The notes beneath the pieces are model-generated. The model was not told the DNA's origin and did no database searches. It saw only the letters and a list, made by a program, of their open reading frames with translations. A program made the position numbers and the translations under genes. Source: Larus michahellis (taxonomy: Eukaryota > Chordata > Aves > Charadriiformes > Laridae). From it: a stretch of DNA of 64,000 nt. Positions 35,979 to 49,800 of the stretch are shown piece by piece. The DNA lies in the NCBI RefSeq assembly GCF_964199755.1, contig NC_133901.1, forward strand, positions 12,601,556 to 12,665,555. The letters are read 5' to 3'. Each line of letters begins with the position of its first letter. The first letter of the stretch is position 1.

Positions 35979-38900
35979 CTATGAAATACAAAAGAAAAGA
36001 AACCGCGTTGGAGTCTCGGTACATTTTTCGCGTGTACACCCTGTTCTGGGAAGGCTAATCTGTCCCAATAAATTGCCGCTTCTCTAATAGTGAAATAAAG
36101 GGCTGCAATTGAGAGGTCAGAGCTCGTCAGCTGTCTGCGTGGGCCAGCGTCCCTCAAAAAGAAGGAGGTGAAGGGCGGCCTTTGTTTTGGAGGCGTGCAT
36201 TTACCCTGTTTGGATATACACTGAAATGGAGCTGTCGTCCTACAGAATAGGGAAGCCTGTGTGAAATATAACTGAAAGTATTGTCAGCCCAATGTGCTTG
36301 AGAGGGGCTTAATTAGATGTGATTAGACCTGATTGCTAGTCCAGTAGCTGTTCCGAGAAGCTTCAGAGGAAAGTGCAGGAACCTTCCAGCATGTAGATAC
36401 GGGATAATCGACCTGCCTGTGAGCCTGTTCCCAAACAGCTTGAAGACAGCATTAAGTCCTAAACTCTTGTTGCCTTTAAGTTTTAACTCTGTGTTCCCGG
36501 CATTCATAAATTAGCTATCTCTAGTCGAATTCCTGCAGCTCGTCTGAAACCTGCGGGAGGTGACCCTACATGTGGGCCCCCTAGTTCAGTGGTGCCACCT
36601 GAACAGTTTTGTGCTAAAAGAGCCGCTGGATTTACTGGGGGTGCTGAGTCGCATAAAAAAGTGCCCGTTTACCCATCACTCGGTAAGTCAAACTTCCGGA
36701 ACATCGGAAAAGGTTTTAATCTCATTTTCAAGTCAGAGTTGCTAATAAATAATAGTTGTGCTTCTAATTTTGCACCACTGATGCTGGCTGAGAGAGTAAC
36801 TCATCCTCAGCTGCTGACTGAGGCTTTCTTTTAGACCCAGGGGCTGCAACAAATTTTTTCACAGCTTGAACGAACAAAAAGAAAGAAAAGGGGGGAAAAA
36901 AAAAAAAAAGAAAGAAAAAAAAAAAAAAAAAAAGACCCTCCTCTGTACCAAGAGCTTTGAGTGCACTCTGCTTGCCAGGACCAAGCTGGAAATGTAACGC
37001 GGCGCACACCGGATGGCGTGTGGGGGCTGCATGAGGAAGGACGCTCCGCAGCCACCCCTCCGCGGAGCCTTACCTGTCCGGATGACGGCTGTCTGTGGCT
37101 CTGCGGTCAGCAGGCCCAACGTGTAAAAATTGCTGTTGTGCAACATGTTGTTCTCAAAGTCTTTCAGCGTCAGGGTTGGTTTAAGAAGCTGCCAGTTACT
37201 GTTATCGGGGAAGTGGTTGTTAATGAACAGAGCCGGGTGAGTGAGAAAATAAAACTCATTGTACCTGGAAGGAGGAGGAAGAGATTAAAGGAAAATGAGT
37301 AATTGTGAATAGTTAATTCTCCCCCTGCGCAGTGGTGGTGGTTTCAGCTGGAGGAAGTCGGGTGTTTTGGGCTGCTGAGAAACTGAGGTCAGTGGCTTTG
37401 GAATTCTCCAGGCAGAGAAGGAACCTGAGCTTTGCTCTTCCGTTCCCAGGGCAAATGCTGAGCTGATAAATACCCTTATCGGGGTATTTTGTCAAGCCGG
37501 GGTAATCGCACTGTCCCCTGCAACCATGGGCAAAAGAGGGAGGCACTGCTTGTTGTTTGGAAGTGTGGAGGCACCGCCTCTTGGGCAACTGAAAGCTATG
37601 AATCGAGTGTCGCTTCGTATTGCGTAAATGGAAGATGTGATAAGCAAAACAAGTTCGCTCTTATCAGTTATGTGGCTGGCTGCTCGGGGCTGCTGCCTTT
37701 CCACAGGTACATGCTCTGTCCCTCGTATAGGAGCCCAAATACCTTGCTCAGGGCTTTGGGTCTTACTGTGGGACCTAAAATTTGTCACTGGTGTTTCTTA
37801 GCACACCCATCGGCTTTCTTCTACCTTTGGGGTAGGTTTCTATATTAACGTAGAGGGTTCTTTACCTGAAGGTGAACTTGGTGAAAGAATCGTCAACAGC
37901 ACCGCTTCCCCAGGTACTATCGAGTAAATGCCACCTTCCATCAAGGTAAACAGCGTTCCAGGCGTGGTCAGAGCCCCCTGTGAAGGTCTGCCCCATCTTG
38001 TACCCGTAGCCCTTAGAGTATCCCGATAGCTTCATGCACTGGATTCCTGCAATGCTAAAAGGAAACGATAAGATGTAGCGGGAAACTTCTGTTATAAACC
38101 CAACAGTGTGGAATCCTTTCCATGTGGGAGGAATAAAAATGGGAGCAAGGCCCAGCACGTCTGCAGAACTTCAGTCCTGTGGCCCAGCTCCAGCAGCTCC
38201 TTGGGTGCCTCCTTGCAGTTGAGTCCCGGGGGAGCTAGGGGTTTTAAATGTCTAAGTGTGCGAGTGTACCTCTCTTTGAAAACTCAAACTTCTGACCCTG
38301 GTGGCAGACTACCGGCAACTTTTTGACTTTGACCACTGACGTCACGTGTTTTCCTGTGTTCTTCTGGGCTGTGCTGGAGAATGGCTCCATGTGGGGTGTG
38401 CGCGCGAGAGTAACCCGAGGTAGCGATGCCCGAGGTGGTGTGTAGGGTCGTTTTATCTTGTAGCCTTTGCACAGGCACTTGGAGAGAGCGTCCCGCTGGA
38501 GGAAGGGGCTCTTCTCTTCCAGATTTTGCATATTCCTGCTCTTTTGGTCTGAGGCACCATCAATTCAACGTCATTAGAGGAGGATGACAAAGACGAAGTG
38601 TGCTTAATTGCTCTCTGTCTTGTTACTCAGTGGAATCCCTTTGATGCTGTCTGCAATTAGCCCATGTAATTATAAATTAAAAGTGCGTCTGTTCATGCTT
38701 GTGCTCTCTTTGTGATGGTCGGCCCGGTGTTTGACACCAACAAAGATATCAGACCTCACAGGATTGTGGATACTGATTTAGTTTCCTTAAAGAGTGAGCT
38801 TGTGCTTGTCCAGGGTACAAATGATTAGTCCCTTTATAAAAAAAAAAATAATAAAAAAAAAAAAGAATACCTGTGTTGATGTGTAAATAAGATTTAATTA

Positions 38901-41900
38901 GGCACTGTTAATAAGCTGTCTGCTGTTGATAGCAATGGATTCTAACATTGGCATCTTATTTCAGCATTAATCTAAAATTGCTTCACTTAGAGGACTGTCT
39001 TTTGTGTAGGATGGTATTGACATTTTTCCTCCTCATTGGAAAGTGCATTAAATGGAACAGCTACCTTAAGTAAGAAACCGTGCATGCTTCGAGGGCGAGA
39101 TAGTCTGCATAATGTGGCTTTAACTCAGAAGAGAAGTGATATTTATGGGTAAGATAATTAGCATGGTTGTTAAGAAGTCGAGGCCCGGTAACAGATCCTG
39201 GCTGGTAATTGGCAGCGCAGTAGTGCTCGCAGAGCGCAAAAATGGAGATGGTGTGGGTTTAAAGGAGAGGTGGTCACTTCAGCTTCTCGTACGGGCTTAC
39301 GGAACTCAAACCCAGACGTCTTTGCGTTACGTAGATATTTGATACTCTTCCTTTAAGGGTATCAAATTAAATTCTTTAACTCTGCCTTAAGGTCTTTGAG
39401 AAAGAGTATGAAAAATGGAACCACAAGTGCAAAGGGCTGATTGAGAGCCAGCTGGGAGCCTGCATAGAGCAGCCTGCAGAGAGGAGACCGAGTTCTATGG
39501 AGAGGAGAAAGACGGCAGTCCCCCGTCCTGTGAGAGGTGGCCCGCCAAGAGCAGATGGGAGCAATGCAAGCCAGCTCTCCTTCAGCGTGGGCCGTTACGA
39601 GGTGCTGCCTGTCACAGGAGGTATTCCCAACGAACGCGGCAAGACTGGAAGGAATGCCATTGAGAAACCTGGCGTCGCAGGTGGTCTGGAAGGTCTTTGC
39701 CAGCCCGCAGTGGCCTGTGAGCCAAATTCTAACGTGGAGCCGGGCAGTAAGTCTGGAGCAACTCCACTGATGAGACTGGTGAGGGCTTGGATTTACATGA
39801 TGTAACTGAGACTAGGAGCTGGCCCGGCAACTTCCAGGAAGATTTGATCCCAGGAGTTTCAAAGGGGCCTAACAGGACCTGCGTCCCAAATTCCCACTGA
39901 TTTCATGGGGATTGGTGTCTAATCCTTCTAGGCTTCTCTAGACATTCCTGTTAGCTGGGATATTCAGGGAGAATATTAAGGGATGGGTTCTGCCCTTCGT
40001 TCCCGCCGTGGCCTCACTTACAGTGAACGTTAGCAGAGCAACAAGAAGAGGTAGTGCTTGGATGTATTCAAAGTTCCCAAAAGAAAGGTCAGAACATTTA
40101 ACGGTGGTCTCTCGCGTAGCAGACAGACAAAAAGCCAGGCTCGAACATCCTGTAAAAGAGCAATCCTGTATCGGTGAAAAGAGTGATCATGTCTCCATTC
40201 TTGTGTAAATGACTTTATACAGATAAATTAACCAGGCAGAGAGAAGACTGAGAAGATCTCCAGCAATATTTGAAGCAGCAGTGTAATGGTAGAAGAAGTC
40301 CTAAGTACAAGGCGGACTGGAAGAACTGAATTAAGAAACAGTTGGCAAAATCTGCTTGGTTGCAGCAAGGAGGTTAAAAGCTAAGTTGCCGTTCTGCTTC
40401 AGGAAATAATCTGTATTCAAGAAATAATCTGTATCTTGCTACGTGTGCCACTGAAATTCGATGGCACCTTCTTCCCTTTGATTTCAGGTTGACTTTGATG
40501 ATTTCGTCTAAAAAAAGAAGCAAATCTGGCCTCTCCAGAGGGAGACAGAATGGTTTATGCTTGCGGTGGGTAGGTGCATGCTCCTGTGCCTGAAAAAGAG
40601 GAAAGCTACGGACTGTAGAAAAGAGGAAAAGCAAGAGGATGCGAAACCTGGATTATTTGCAGACTAACTACGGATAAGGAGCAGCTAAGTGGTCAGATCC
40701 ACTGCAGGGATCATGGTCAGCTTTGCTCCTGAAGGTGGTGCCTCACGCCTCTCTAGTGCAAATAGTCGTTCTGCCTTCATCGGTAACTCTGGGAAGGGAG
40801 TTTCTCCCCAAGTCCGGACTGCTGGGTTTTGCCCTAAATTGAATTAATGGATTTATGCTCCCTGATTCACTCGGCCATGCAGTTCGGCTGTCAGCTGAGA
40901 GGCCAATTCTTGATAAAAGCTGCTAAAATATCGGTCAGAAGCCTGTGTTTGCATTCACCGCTCTTACGCCTGATGTTTGGAGAAAAGATGGGGCTTCCTG
41001 CTACGTGTTGCCCGCCTTTCCTCTGTGACAGGAGCCTCGGCTAACGGGAAGAAGCCTGGCCGCCAGCGCTGCGGTGGGAGCTGACAGCGATGTGTCTCCT
41101 CTCTGCTGGCACTGGGACAAGTAGGACTCAATCAGTGTCAGCCGTTGACTTGAGCGGGACCTTTGGGGGGAATCCTGGTGACTGGCAAATTGGGTTGTTT
41201 GTTAAAGTTGCCTCGACAGGAGCTAGGGAAAAAAAAAAGGAATGTTAAAAGACCTTTTTTTTTCCCCCCAAAAAAAGGCTCTGAAAAACCTTTATATAAG
41301 ACGACGGCTCTTTGCCTCTTGCCTTTATGCTTAGACTCAGCATAAGACTTGAACGGTACACAAGAAGAAGGGATGAGGAGATCGCCTTGAAAGAAAGAGT
41401 TGTCTTTAGCTCCTTTCCTGAAAAACCAGAACCAAACATTTAGCTAATATTTGACAGAAGTAATTGGCTGGATGGCTGGGAGGTTTCCCGAATCAGAAAA
41501 TGAATAATCAACCTGGAACTGAGGAATTAAGAGTAAATCAACAGAGCCTTTAAATAGTAAAAGATATCCTTGGAAAGATTAATGTTTTAATGAACTAAAC
41601 ATATGCTTTTTAATGAACAGATGCAAATTTCCCCCACTTCTCACTGCTAATAGCTGTGCTGTAAGATGCAGTTATAAATTCATACTTCGTCATCCTATTT
41701 CTGTATTTTACTCTTTAGAAAAGCGAGATGTGATATCGTTGGGCTCTGCTATTGGTTGGAAGCATGCACCACATTATTATTATTATTATTATTACTTAAA
41801 GAATCTGCCCTTTTCCCTGTAGATTTTGTTCGTTTTGTGGCGAAAACCTTCCCAAATCTTTTTGCACAGTGCGGAAAGTCGATCGTTACTTACACATGCC

Positions 41901-44900
41901 GATTAATAACCGGTCTTCAATTTTTTTCCAGAGCTAATGGAAGCTGCTGTGCTGAGAAGGTGCTCCCTTGGAGAGCCACCTTGCCAAGCCCACACTCTTA
42001 GGGAAGCACACCATGACTTTCTGGCCATTGGAAGCCCCTTCCAATTTCGTGTCCCGGAGGCATCAGGTCCAATTTGACTCCTCTTGGACAACCCTTCTAG
42101 GTAAGGCTGATCCCAAACTCACCAGGCACCTTCATTGCCTTCACTACTCCTCTAAGCCCAACTATTGCTTCTTGCATCTCCTTCCTTTACCAGGTTGGAG
42201 AAATGGGAAGGAGAAGGGATTTGCGCTGCCTGTGCTCCCTGCCAAGGAAGGGTCTACCCCTTCTGTGCAACAGCCTAGTGATTGCAAAGTCCTCCTTCGT
42301 GGGGAAAACCCCACTCGTTTGTGCAACTAATCCCTGGTGAAGTCAACGAGGTTTCGAGGGCATTTTGGTTATTGAATGCTGACGTAGCTATAAAATGGGA
42401 ATCATGGTATTAGCCTCAATGGTGGTGGGCTTCGAGGTTGAGTGCTGTAAATGGTGTGTGGTAAGCGTGAGGCAGTGTCCCAATGGATAATTCCATAGTG
42501 GAGGGGAGAGGGCATCTCCAGAAGGTTTTGGGAAAGCTCCTTCTGGGACTGTGCTTACCTCTTGCATGGGAGCGTGTTGGAGACAACGGTCCTCCTTGTT
42601 TCAGTCTTGCCGTGCTTTTAACCTTCACATGCAGATACTCCAAGGAAAAACCTAGCCTCTTCTAACCAAATTAGCTCTGTGTTTTCATCTGCCATTATGT
42701 TAATGCAACGCGAAGCTCAGCAGATGGCACAAAGTAAATTATGCTGGGGAAGGAGGGGGGCGGAGAGGGTGGAAGAGGAAGCAAAATTGACCTTTCTAGG
42801 ACTTGCTGTGTTTCCACAGCATGGTTTGAAAGCTAAAGTTCCACGTCCTGCTTAAAGTCACATCAGTCAATGCAAAGGCTGGCAGAATAGGCATGGAGAT
42901 GACAACGAATGTTAACCCTCCCTGGCACTGAATGTTTCTGAGCTTAATTTACCTGCACATTTGTTCAAAGAGCCCAGCGTAGCCCTCGCAAATGCTCTTC
43001 CCCGTCTGAAGCACGTCTATGGGTTTGCTCGACAGCTGGCTTTTGTTATGGTAGCCCACGACGTCGTATTCTGCGGGAAGGAACACAGAGGAAAGTTCAC
43101 CCAAAAGCCTGAGGCAACGGGATCGGCGGGCGGCGGGAGCAAGGCTCGGGTTGCTTTTCGTCTCCGTCAGCGTTAGCAAAGAGAAACGAGCCACGGCGTG
43201 AGCTGCACGGGGATGTCGTGGATGGCTGGTGGGGGCAGAGGGACAAGGTCTGTCCCTTGTCACCCTTTGTCTTGAGCCTGGGCCGGGATTCTGCAGTTGA
43301 ACCCGAACGGGAGGAGGAAAAAGATCTCCTCCCCAGGGGCTGCCCTCCTTGTGGGTGATCTGCAATCTCAGGAGCTCCCAGTACAAACCAGAGCGCTCTG
43401 CGTTTGACAGGGTTGGACTCGTGTTGCTGCCAAAGGAAACCATTGAGCTTTTTGCAGTCTTTGCAAGCAATTTGTATGAAAAATATCTGGAAAGTAGCTT
43501 GTTGGGAAATGCCTGAAATGAGTGGTTGCAAGGGCATCATATTAATACCTGGAAGCGTAGGAAATCTTAATTTTTTTGAATGAATGCAGAGAGGCAGCAC
43601 AGCAGGGTCCCTTCAGCGGAGGAACTGGTCTGGGAAAGTTAATTCATCCCTGACCAACCTCGGCCGTGCCCATAACCTCCTCCTTAACATGCGAACGGAT
43701 TTTTCTGACAAAGCTCTGAGGAATGCTGCATCAGCCGATTCACCCTGCCTTTCATGCTGTGGAAGAGTTGAGGGGGGGGTGGAAAGCTGGCACCAGGCTG
43801 TATTTGTGCTTTGATGAAATGCTGCAGCCGCTTGTCTTTTATCTCGGGGGGCTCCACTGCCGGGAGCCCGGGGGCTAGCTCCCAGGGCTGCAGGGAAAGG
43901 CTGCCTCCTCCAGCTGGGTGGCTCAGGACAACTTGAGGGGTACGGAGGGCTAGCAGCCTGCACCTGGCTGCCTATTTATGCTAGAAACGATGGCTAAAAT
44001 AATTCCTTTTAGCGCTACCGCTGCATGGAGGGTAGCGTCCATCACGGGCAGGGAGCTGGATTGGGGGGGAGGAGATACCCAGGGAGCAGGGCTGCTGCTT
44101 AACATCCGAACAAGGAAGGGGTTTATATCGTCAGCGCTCTTCCAGGAGAGATACTGGAGGCACTGGAGATACTGAGGCACTGGCCCAGGTTGCCCAGAGA
44201 AGCTGTGGCTGCCCCATCCCTGGAGGTGTTCAAGGCCAGGTTGGACGGGGCTTGGAGCAACCTGGTCTGGTGGGAGGTGTCCCTGCCCAGGCTTTAAGGT
44301 CCCTTCCAACCCAAACCATTCTGTGATTCTATGATTTCCTGTGAGCCCGTTTAAATTCCTGGCACTGCGTTTATTTCCCATGCATGCAAATAGGGGTCGG
44401 TCACTGCAGGACCCGGGGCCAAGGTGGTGGAAAAACTCTTGTGACCCGTGCGTGCATGTAAGGTGGATGGACCCACTCAAAGCAGATCGTCCCAAGCAGG
44501 ACCTGGCCCCAGCAGCAGCAGGCAGAAGTGAGTTAATTGGCATAAAGACTGAACGATTGGTGGCCAACCGGAGCCCGGCGCTGGGATGAGTCAAACGCTC
44601 GGTTTCGGGGAAACGCGGTGAAATCAGCAGTCTGTGTATTTAAAGGCAAGATTAAAGCTGCTTGGGATTGACCTGGCTCTGCTAACCGGGCAGTCGCCAT
44701 CAAAGCTCTGCTGATCTCAGTGGGCGTGAGATTAGGCCGGTGCTTCCCAAATTGCTCGTATGCTCCTCGTCAGCTGGGCCGTTCAAACAGCGAAGGGCAC
44801 CGCGCCAGAGCCCCTCAGGACGCCACCCTTCTCCACCTCTGCCCCCAGGAGTTAATGGTAAAGAAGCATTTCTGCATGAGCCACGCAAAATGCAATCTCG

Positions 44901-46798
44901 TTACACATCCAGTTACCCCCCTCCAAGGAGCTTGGGGTGGCAAGAAGCCTTTTTTCCCCCTTCAGATGTGCCAGACTGGAGAGGCTACGAATGCTGCCGC
45001 CGCCTCCTGCCCTGTCCTCTTGGCATCGCTTGGTTATTTCTGAAAGGCCGGTGTTGCCTGGGCTGGGGTTGGGTGGGAAGGGGCAGGGGAAAGGGAGTGA
45101 TGGCAGCTCCCGTGGAGGATGTGAGGGCACACGGGGAGGCAGGAACGGTGATTCAGCGGGTGCCAGCACCTTTCATGAAAGCTGGGCTCTCTGAAGAGCT
45201 GCCGATGTGGCTGATGGACGTGTCAATAGGACAAAGGCATTAGGTACCAGCACGGGATGTATCCACGATACACGTGGTCAAAGCTGGCCAAGAAAAGAGC
45301 CAAGAGACTGTCTGAGGGCACCTCACCCGGGACTGGCTGGGTCCAGGCTGCTCATTCCAAGGGCTGTTCTGTGCCCAAAGAGGGAAGGCAGAGGAGCTGC
45401 AGAAGCAGCTGTGATGGCACTGAGCAGGGCCAGGCAGCTCAATGGCCTCCTTGTGGTACCTATGCTGTGCCGAGACCCTCAGGGTGTGCTAGGAAGGGGT
45501 GCCAGGGATTCAGGACAGTGGTGGAGATGAAACTTCTGGTGGCGTTGGATGGCTCTGGATGTGACAACCAAGCCCCTGGTGCTTGGCAACCTGGCTTACA
45601 CCTTTGAGTAAGTCGGGTAGGAGTTACAGAAAGAAATCATTTACACACGGACCTTGTAGGGCTGGCAGTGCTAGGAGAGGCAGTATAGAAACAGAGATGG
45701 TGAGATAACCTCTGGGTACGTTTCTGGACAAATGTGCCCAAAAAGGCCTTCCTCCCCCCCACCATGTGAAACTAACCCACAAGGTATAGAGTAAACTATG
45801 ACGGCCTCATTACGGGGGTGACAGCAACAGCCTGATCTTCTGAACCGGAGATCTCAACCTACCTATGTGGTGGCATATCCACATCCATATGGCTCGGACT
45901 TTCTCCAGATCAGTCCGGGCTTGTTTAAGCAGGGCTGTAACGAGTTCCTCCACGCTGTTCTTGACGTTTACCTGTTTGTGAGGAGAAGGAAGCACGGCAA
46001 GATCATGGCGAAGAAATTGCTATGGTAGATCTCCCTTCCTCCCCGCTCCCTTGTTCTACTAAAACCAGGGAGACCCGCCTGCCGGCTCTAACTCGAGCTT
46101 CGTTAAAAATAGAAATACAAAGTTGTTGTTCCATGTTTCGAGCAAGCGTTTTTGTTCACAGTTTCCTTCCTAGAGTGGGATCTCTGCTGCTGGTGTTTGG
46201 AGGGAAATAATGTTTTTCACTTGTTTGGGAGATTTTGAGGCACTTGCCCCGGTAGCTCAGACTAAGCTGATGTTAGTGCTGGTCGCTAGGTTTCCAGGAA
46301 CATCCCCGCAGGGGACCTGGGAGGAGGACAGAGGCAGAAGTGAGACTTACTTTTAATGCGTAGGCATCCAGCTTCTCAAATTGCTGCAGATCCACCGGCA
46401 TGGATTTCAAAGAGGATTTGTCCCATGGATATGCTGGGGAAGAAACGAGTTGTCATTGCCTCAGAAAGCGGGGGCGGGTATTTTTCCTGGCTGTACGCTG
46501 GAACGGGGGGAGGCACTGCTCCTGCCCGGCCTGCGGAGGCGTCCATCAGCGGGGGCTTGGGGAGCAGAGGACACCAGGGCAGGAGCAGAGGGTCCCCGCC
46601 AGCTGCGCGGAAAGCAGGAGCCATCCTGTCTACTCTGGTATAAGTTGGGCAATGCCGGAGCGGGAGGTGCTCCTGCCCCTCTGGCGCTGCACAGCAGCAG
46701 AGAAAGCCCCAGGGTGTCACATGGAGGTGCTCGAGATGTCATGCGGGAGGAGCAGGGAACCATCTGTGCTGTGCGTGGAAACCCTGGTGAAAACATGA

Positions 46799-46829
<31 letters not shown>

Positions 46830-49800
46830 GCTCAGCCAAGGTCTGTGTTTCTTCAGCAGTTTTGCTGACTATTTTGCATGGTCAAGGGCCATGATTCTGC
46901 CTGAATTTAAGAGTGTGAGAAATGTTATGTGCGGAGCGAAACTGGTGATGCCTGCCCCTCTGCAGGCTCTGGGTTCTACTTAGTGTGGGTAAAGGGTTAA
47001 GAAACTTGCTGCAATTAATCCGATAACTTATTTTTTAACAGCCTCCGAATGAGCTGACACTGTTCTCTCTCATCAGTGAGCCGCCCGAGCGATCCAGTGA
47101 TGGCTCCGTGCATGGACGGATGGGATGGACGTCTCCCCTGGACCTGTCTGCTCAGCCTACCCTTGTCTCCTGAGCTGGTGAGAAGAGAATTGAGCTCTAC
47201 AGCAATCTCTCCCCCTGTCATGCGCTGTCAAAGCTGCTCAGGACTAAAGAGGTTCTTCTAGCTATCTCTGTAGGATTGCTATTTCTCTGGAAATAAGGAT
47301 TTAAAAGGGATCACAAAGTGAAAATGCCGTCACGCGGCTCCCGGGTGCTGGGAGAGGTAAACGAACGGTGCCATAGAGCTGCGGTTTGCCTGGAGAGAGA
47401 TGATGAGGAGGAGTGCGTTGCCTTGAGCTGCGCCCTAGGGGCACAGAGGCTTTGGCTGGTTGCATACTGCTTCATTCACGACCCTCGCTTAGCGAGTGGG
47501 ATGCTCCTCCGCTGCCTGCTCCACCAGCTCTGGTGGGAGCGGGATGCAGGAGCGGCTGCGAGAGCATCCTACCCTAGCTGAGATGCCGCAGTGCTGCTGA
47601 AATCGATATTCATCACCTGCTCCCTCTCCGTCTCCCCAAAATGGGACTCTGGCCCCTTCCCCACCAGCTCCAGCCCACTGGGGAGGTGGCCAGAGTGGCT
47701 ATTCCTGACTTGCAAAGGTGTTTTGCTAACTCAAGCCCTTGCTCCTCTTGGAAACCTGTGCCCCAGAGAGGGGCTGTGGGGCACCCCACACCCTGGCAGC
47801 GGAGCAGCATTCCAGGAGGGATGCGGGTACATCCCTCTGCCGGGCACCACCAGCCGGCTAAAGTTGGCCCCCGGCATCTGCTGCTGTAACGGGCTCCTTC
47901 GGTTAGCTCGGTTTTCCCTGAACAGGCCCGTTACGCTGATCTAGAGAGAGGTAAAGCAGATTGACGCCTTTAAAGGTTCCCATTCTCCACAGCTCTGGAA
48001 ATTACGTTTTTGCTTTTTGGGAATGGGAATTTTTTTTTTTTTTTTTTTTAAGAACTGGTTACCAATTTTTGTCTTTGTTGGTTAGGAAGCCCGCATCGTG
48101 CCTGTTTGTGGAGCAGCCTGCCTCAGGTGTGGAGCCTTGGGAAGGTCTTGGGCACATGCGACATTCCCAAAGCTGTCCCACCCCCTGCCGCTGCGAGGGA
48201 CAGGGCGTTGGGAAGCGGAACGTTGCTCTTGGTGATAGAAATTAAATCACGTGCACCTCAGCCAAGGCTTGCAGCAGGGTAAGCCCTGTTTCTAGGACCA
48301 ATGGGCTTCCTATTGGGGGCTGCCCCACGTCGTGTCCCACCGGTGTAGGGTGAGGGGACGGCTGAGAGTTACCATGCAGGTCTTTTCCTCCTGGTGGCCG
48401 TGGGGCTTCGGTCCTCTGGAAACCTAGAAAATTGGGGAAGGGAGGGTGAGGTGAGGAAAAAGACGCACAGAAAGAAGTGATTCTGGGGAGCAGGACTGGG
48501 TGGGGAAAAAGCTGAAATTGGGGCTTCTCTCGGCCCGTTCCTGTGTGTTCGGACATGGATGTCCGCACCCTGTGGAGGGGTGAAGGCAGGTGCCCGGACC
48601 ATGGGGCGCTCTGGTCCCCTCCCCGCCGTCCCACAGCTCTGCAGAGGCCACATTCCCCAGCAGTCAGCCCTCTCCTCTTCTGGCCTCAGGGCTGGGGACA
48701 CCTAACCCCTGCCCACCGCCCACCAAAGCCCCCGGGCGTGGAAGAAGGGCAAGCCGAGCTCCAGAGCTGTCAGATGATAACCCTGCGGAGAGCTCTGCGG
48801 CAGCTGGGGGATTTCTGAGGGAAGCTGCGGCCCCCAGACCGTCACCACCCGCCTTATCCCAGGGGCTGTAGAGGAGGAGACACCCCCCGGCCCCAGGAGC
48901 AGGAGGATTTTGCTCCTCAAGCCGCAGGCGTTGGCAGGCTCCAGCAGCATCTGCTGCAGGGAGAGCGGGCACAGGGGCTGGGATCCTCAGGAGAGCCTGG
49001 AGGGGAGAAGGGAGCCTGTCCCCTCCTGCGAGTCACCTCCTGGGCGTGGGCAAGCTCGGGGACACGCGCCGTGGTGGAGCAGAACCTCACCTCTGTTGTC
49101 CTGACCTCTCAGGCTGGGCAACCTCCGGGGACCTGCAACAGCAACCCTGGCACGGTTAGCACAATCACCGCAACCCTTCTCCTGGCTCGAGGGGAACAGC
49201 GTCTCCCTCAGCTCCGCCAGGGCTTCCCGCCCTCCCTGCTTCTGCGCAGGGAAGGATGCGGCCCCTTCTCCCTCCCGCCCGCCCGTCAGTTTTAGTGGCC
49301 AGCCCAGCCCAAGCCCCCGCACCCTACCTTTTCCAAAGGACAATTTCTTGAGGAGCTGCGGGGTGGTATCCTTGGGATGAATCTCCACTGTCACTTGGGT
49401 TCCTGCAAGAAACGAAGACAAACTCCCTCAAGAAAGGGAAAACTAAGCAGGACGCAGGGGAGAAGGGCAGGGTGGCTGGCCCAGGCATCGCTGAAGCCAA
49501 TTCTTAACTTTAGCAAGAGAAGTGGCAGCTCTGGCCATTGCGAAGGTACCAAAGTGCTTGGCTTTCCCGACCAAAAAAAAACCAACCAACCAAACAAAAA
49601 AACCCAAAAAAACAACCCACCCTTAAAATAAACTGTAGGGTCAGAAAGCTGCTGGTCGCCTCTGGCGTGATTTGTAATTCTTAAAAAAAATGAAAGGCAG
49701 CCTGTTATAACCTAACAGGTGATACAGGGGAGCATAAATAAAGCAGAGGTCCTCAGCGAGGATTATGTGGCAGCTTGAAAAAAAGGTTTATCACCATATT

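Larger units (their letters stand above)
38055..42952 (-). other. Large KY intron
   Basis: About 4.9 kb between the exons carrying the catalytic Cys and the catalytic His/Asp. It contains A-rich runs (38839-38865), a TTA microsatellite (41772-41795), and the plus-strand candidate exon at 39392-39778. No further KY exon is needed, since flanking phases and protein are continuous. Confidence 0.8.

Noticed and set aside
46376-46983. Overlapping long open frames on both strands around a KY exon
   Set aside because: Only the 83-nt segment 46351-46433 matches KY; the rest is GC-rich intron.
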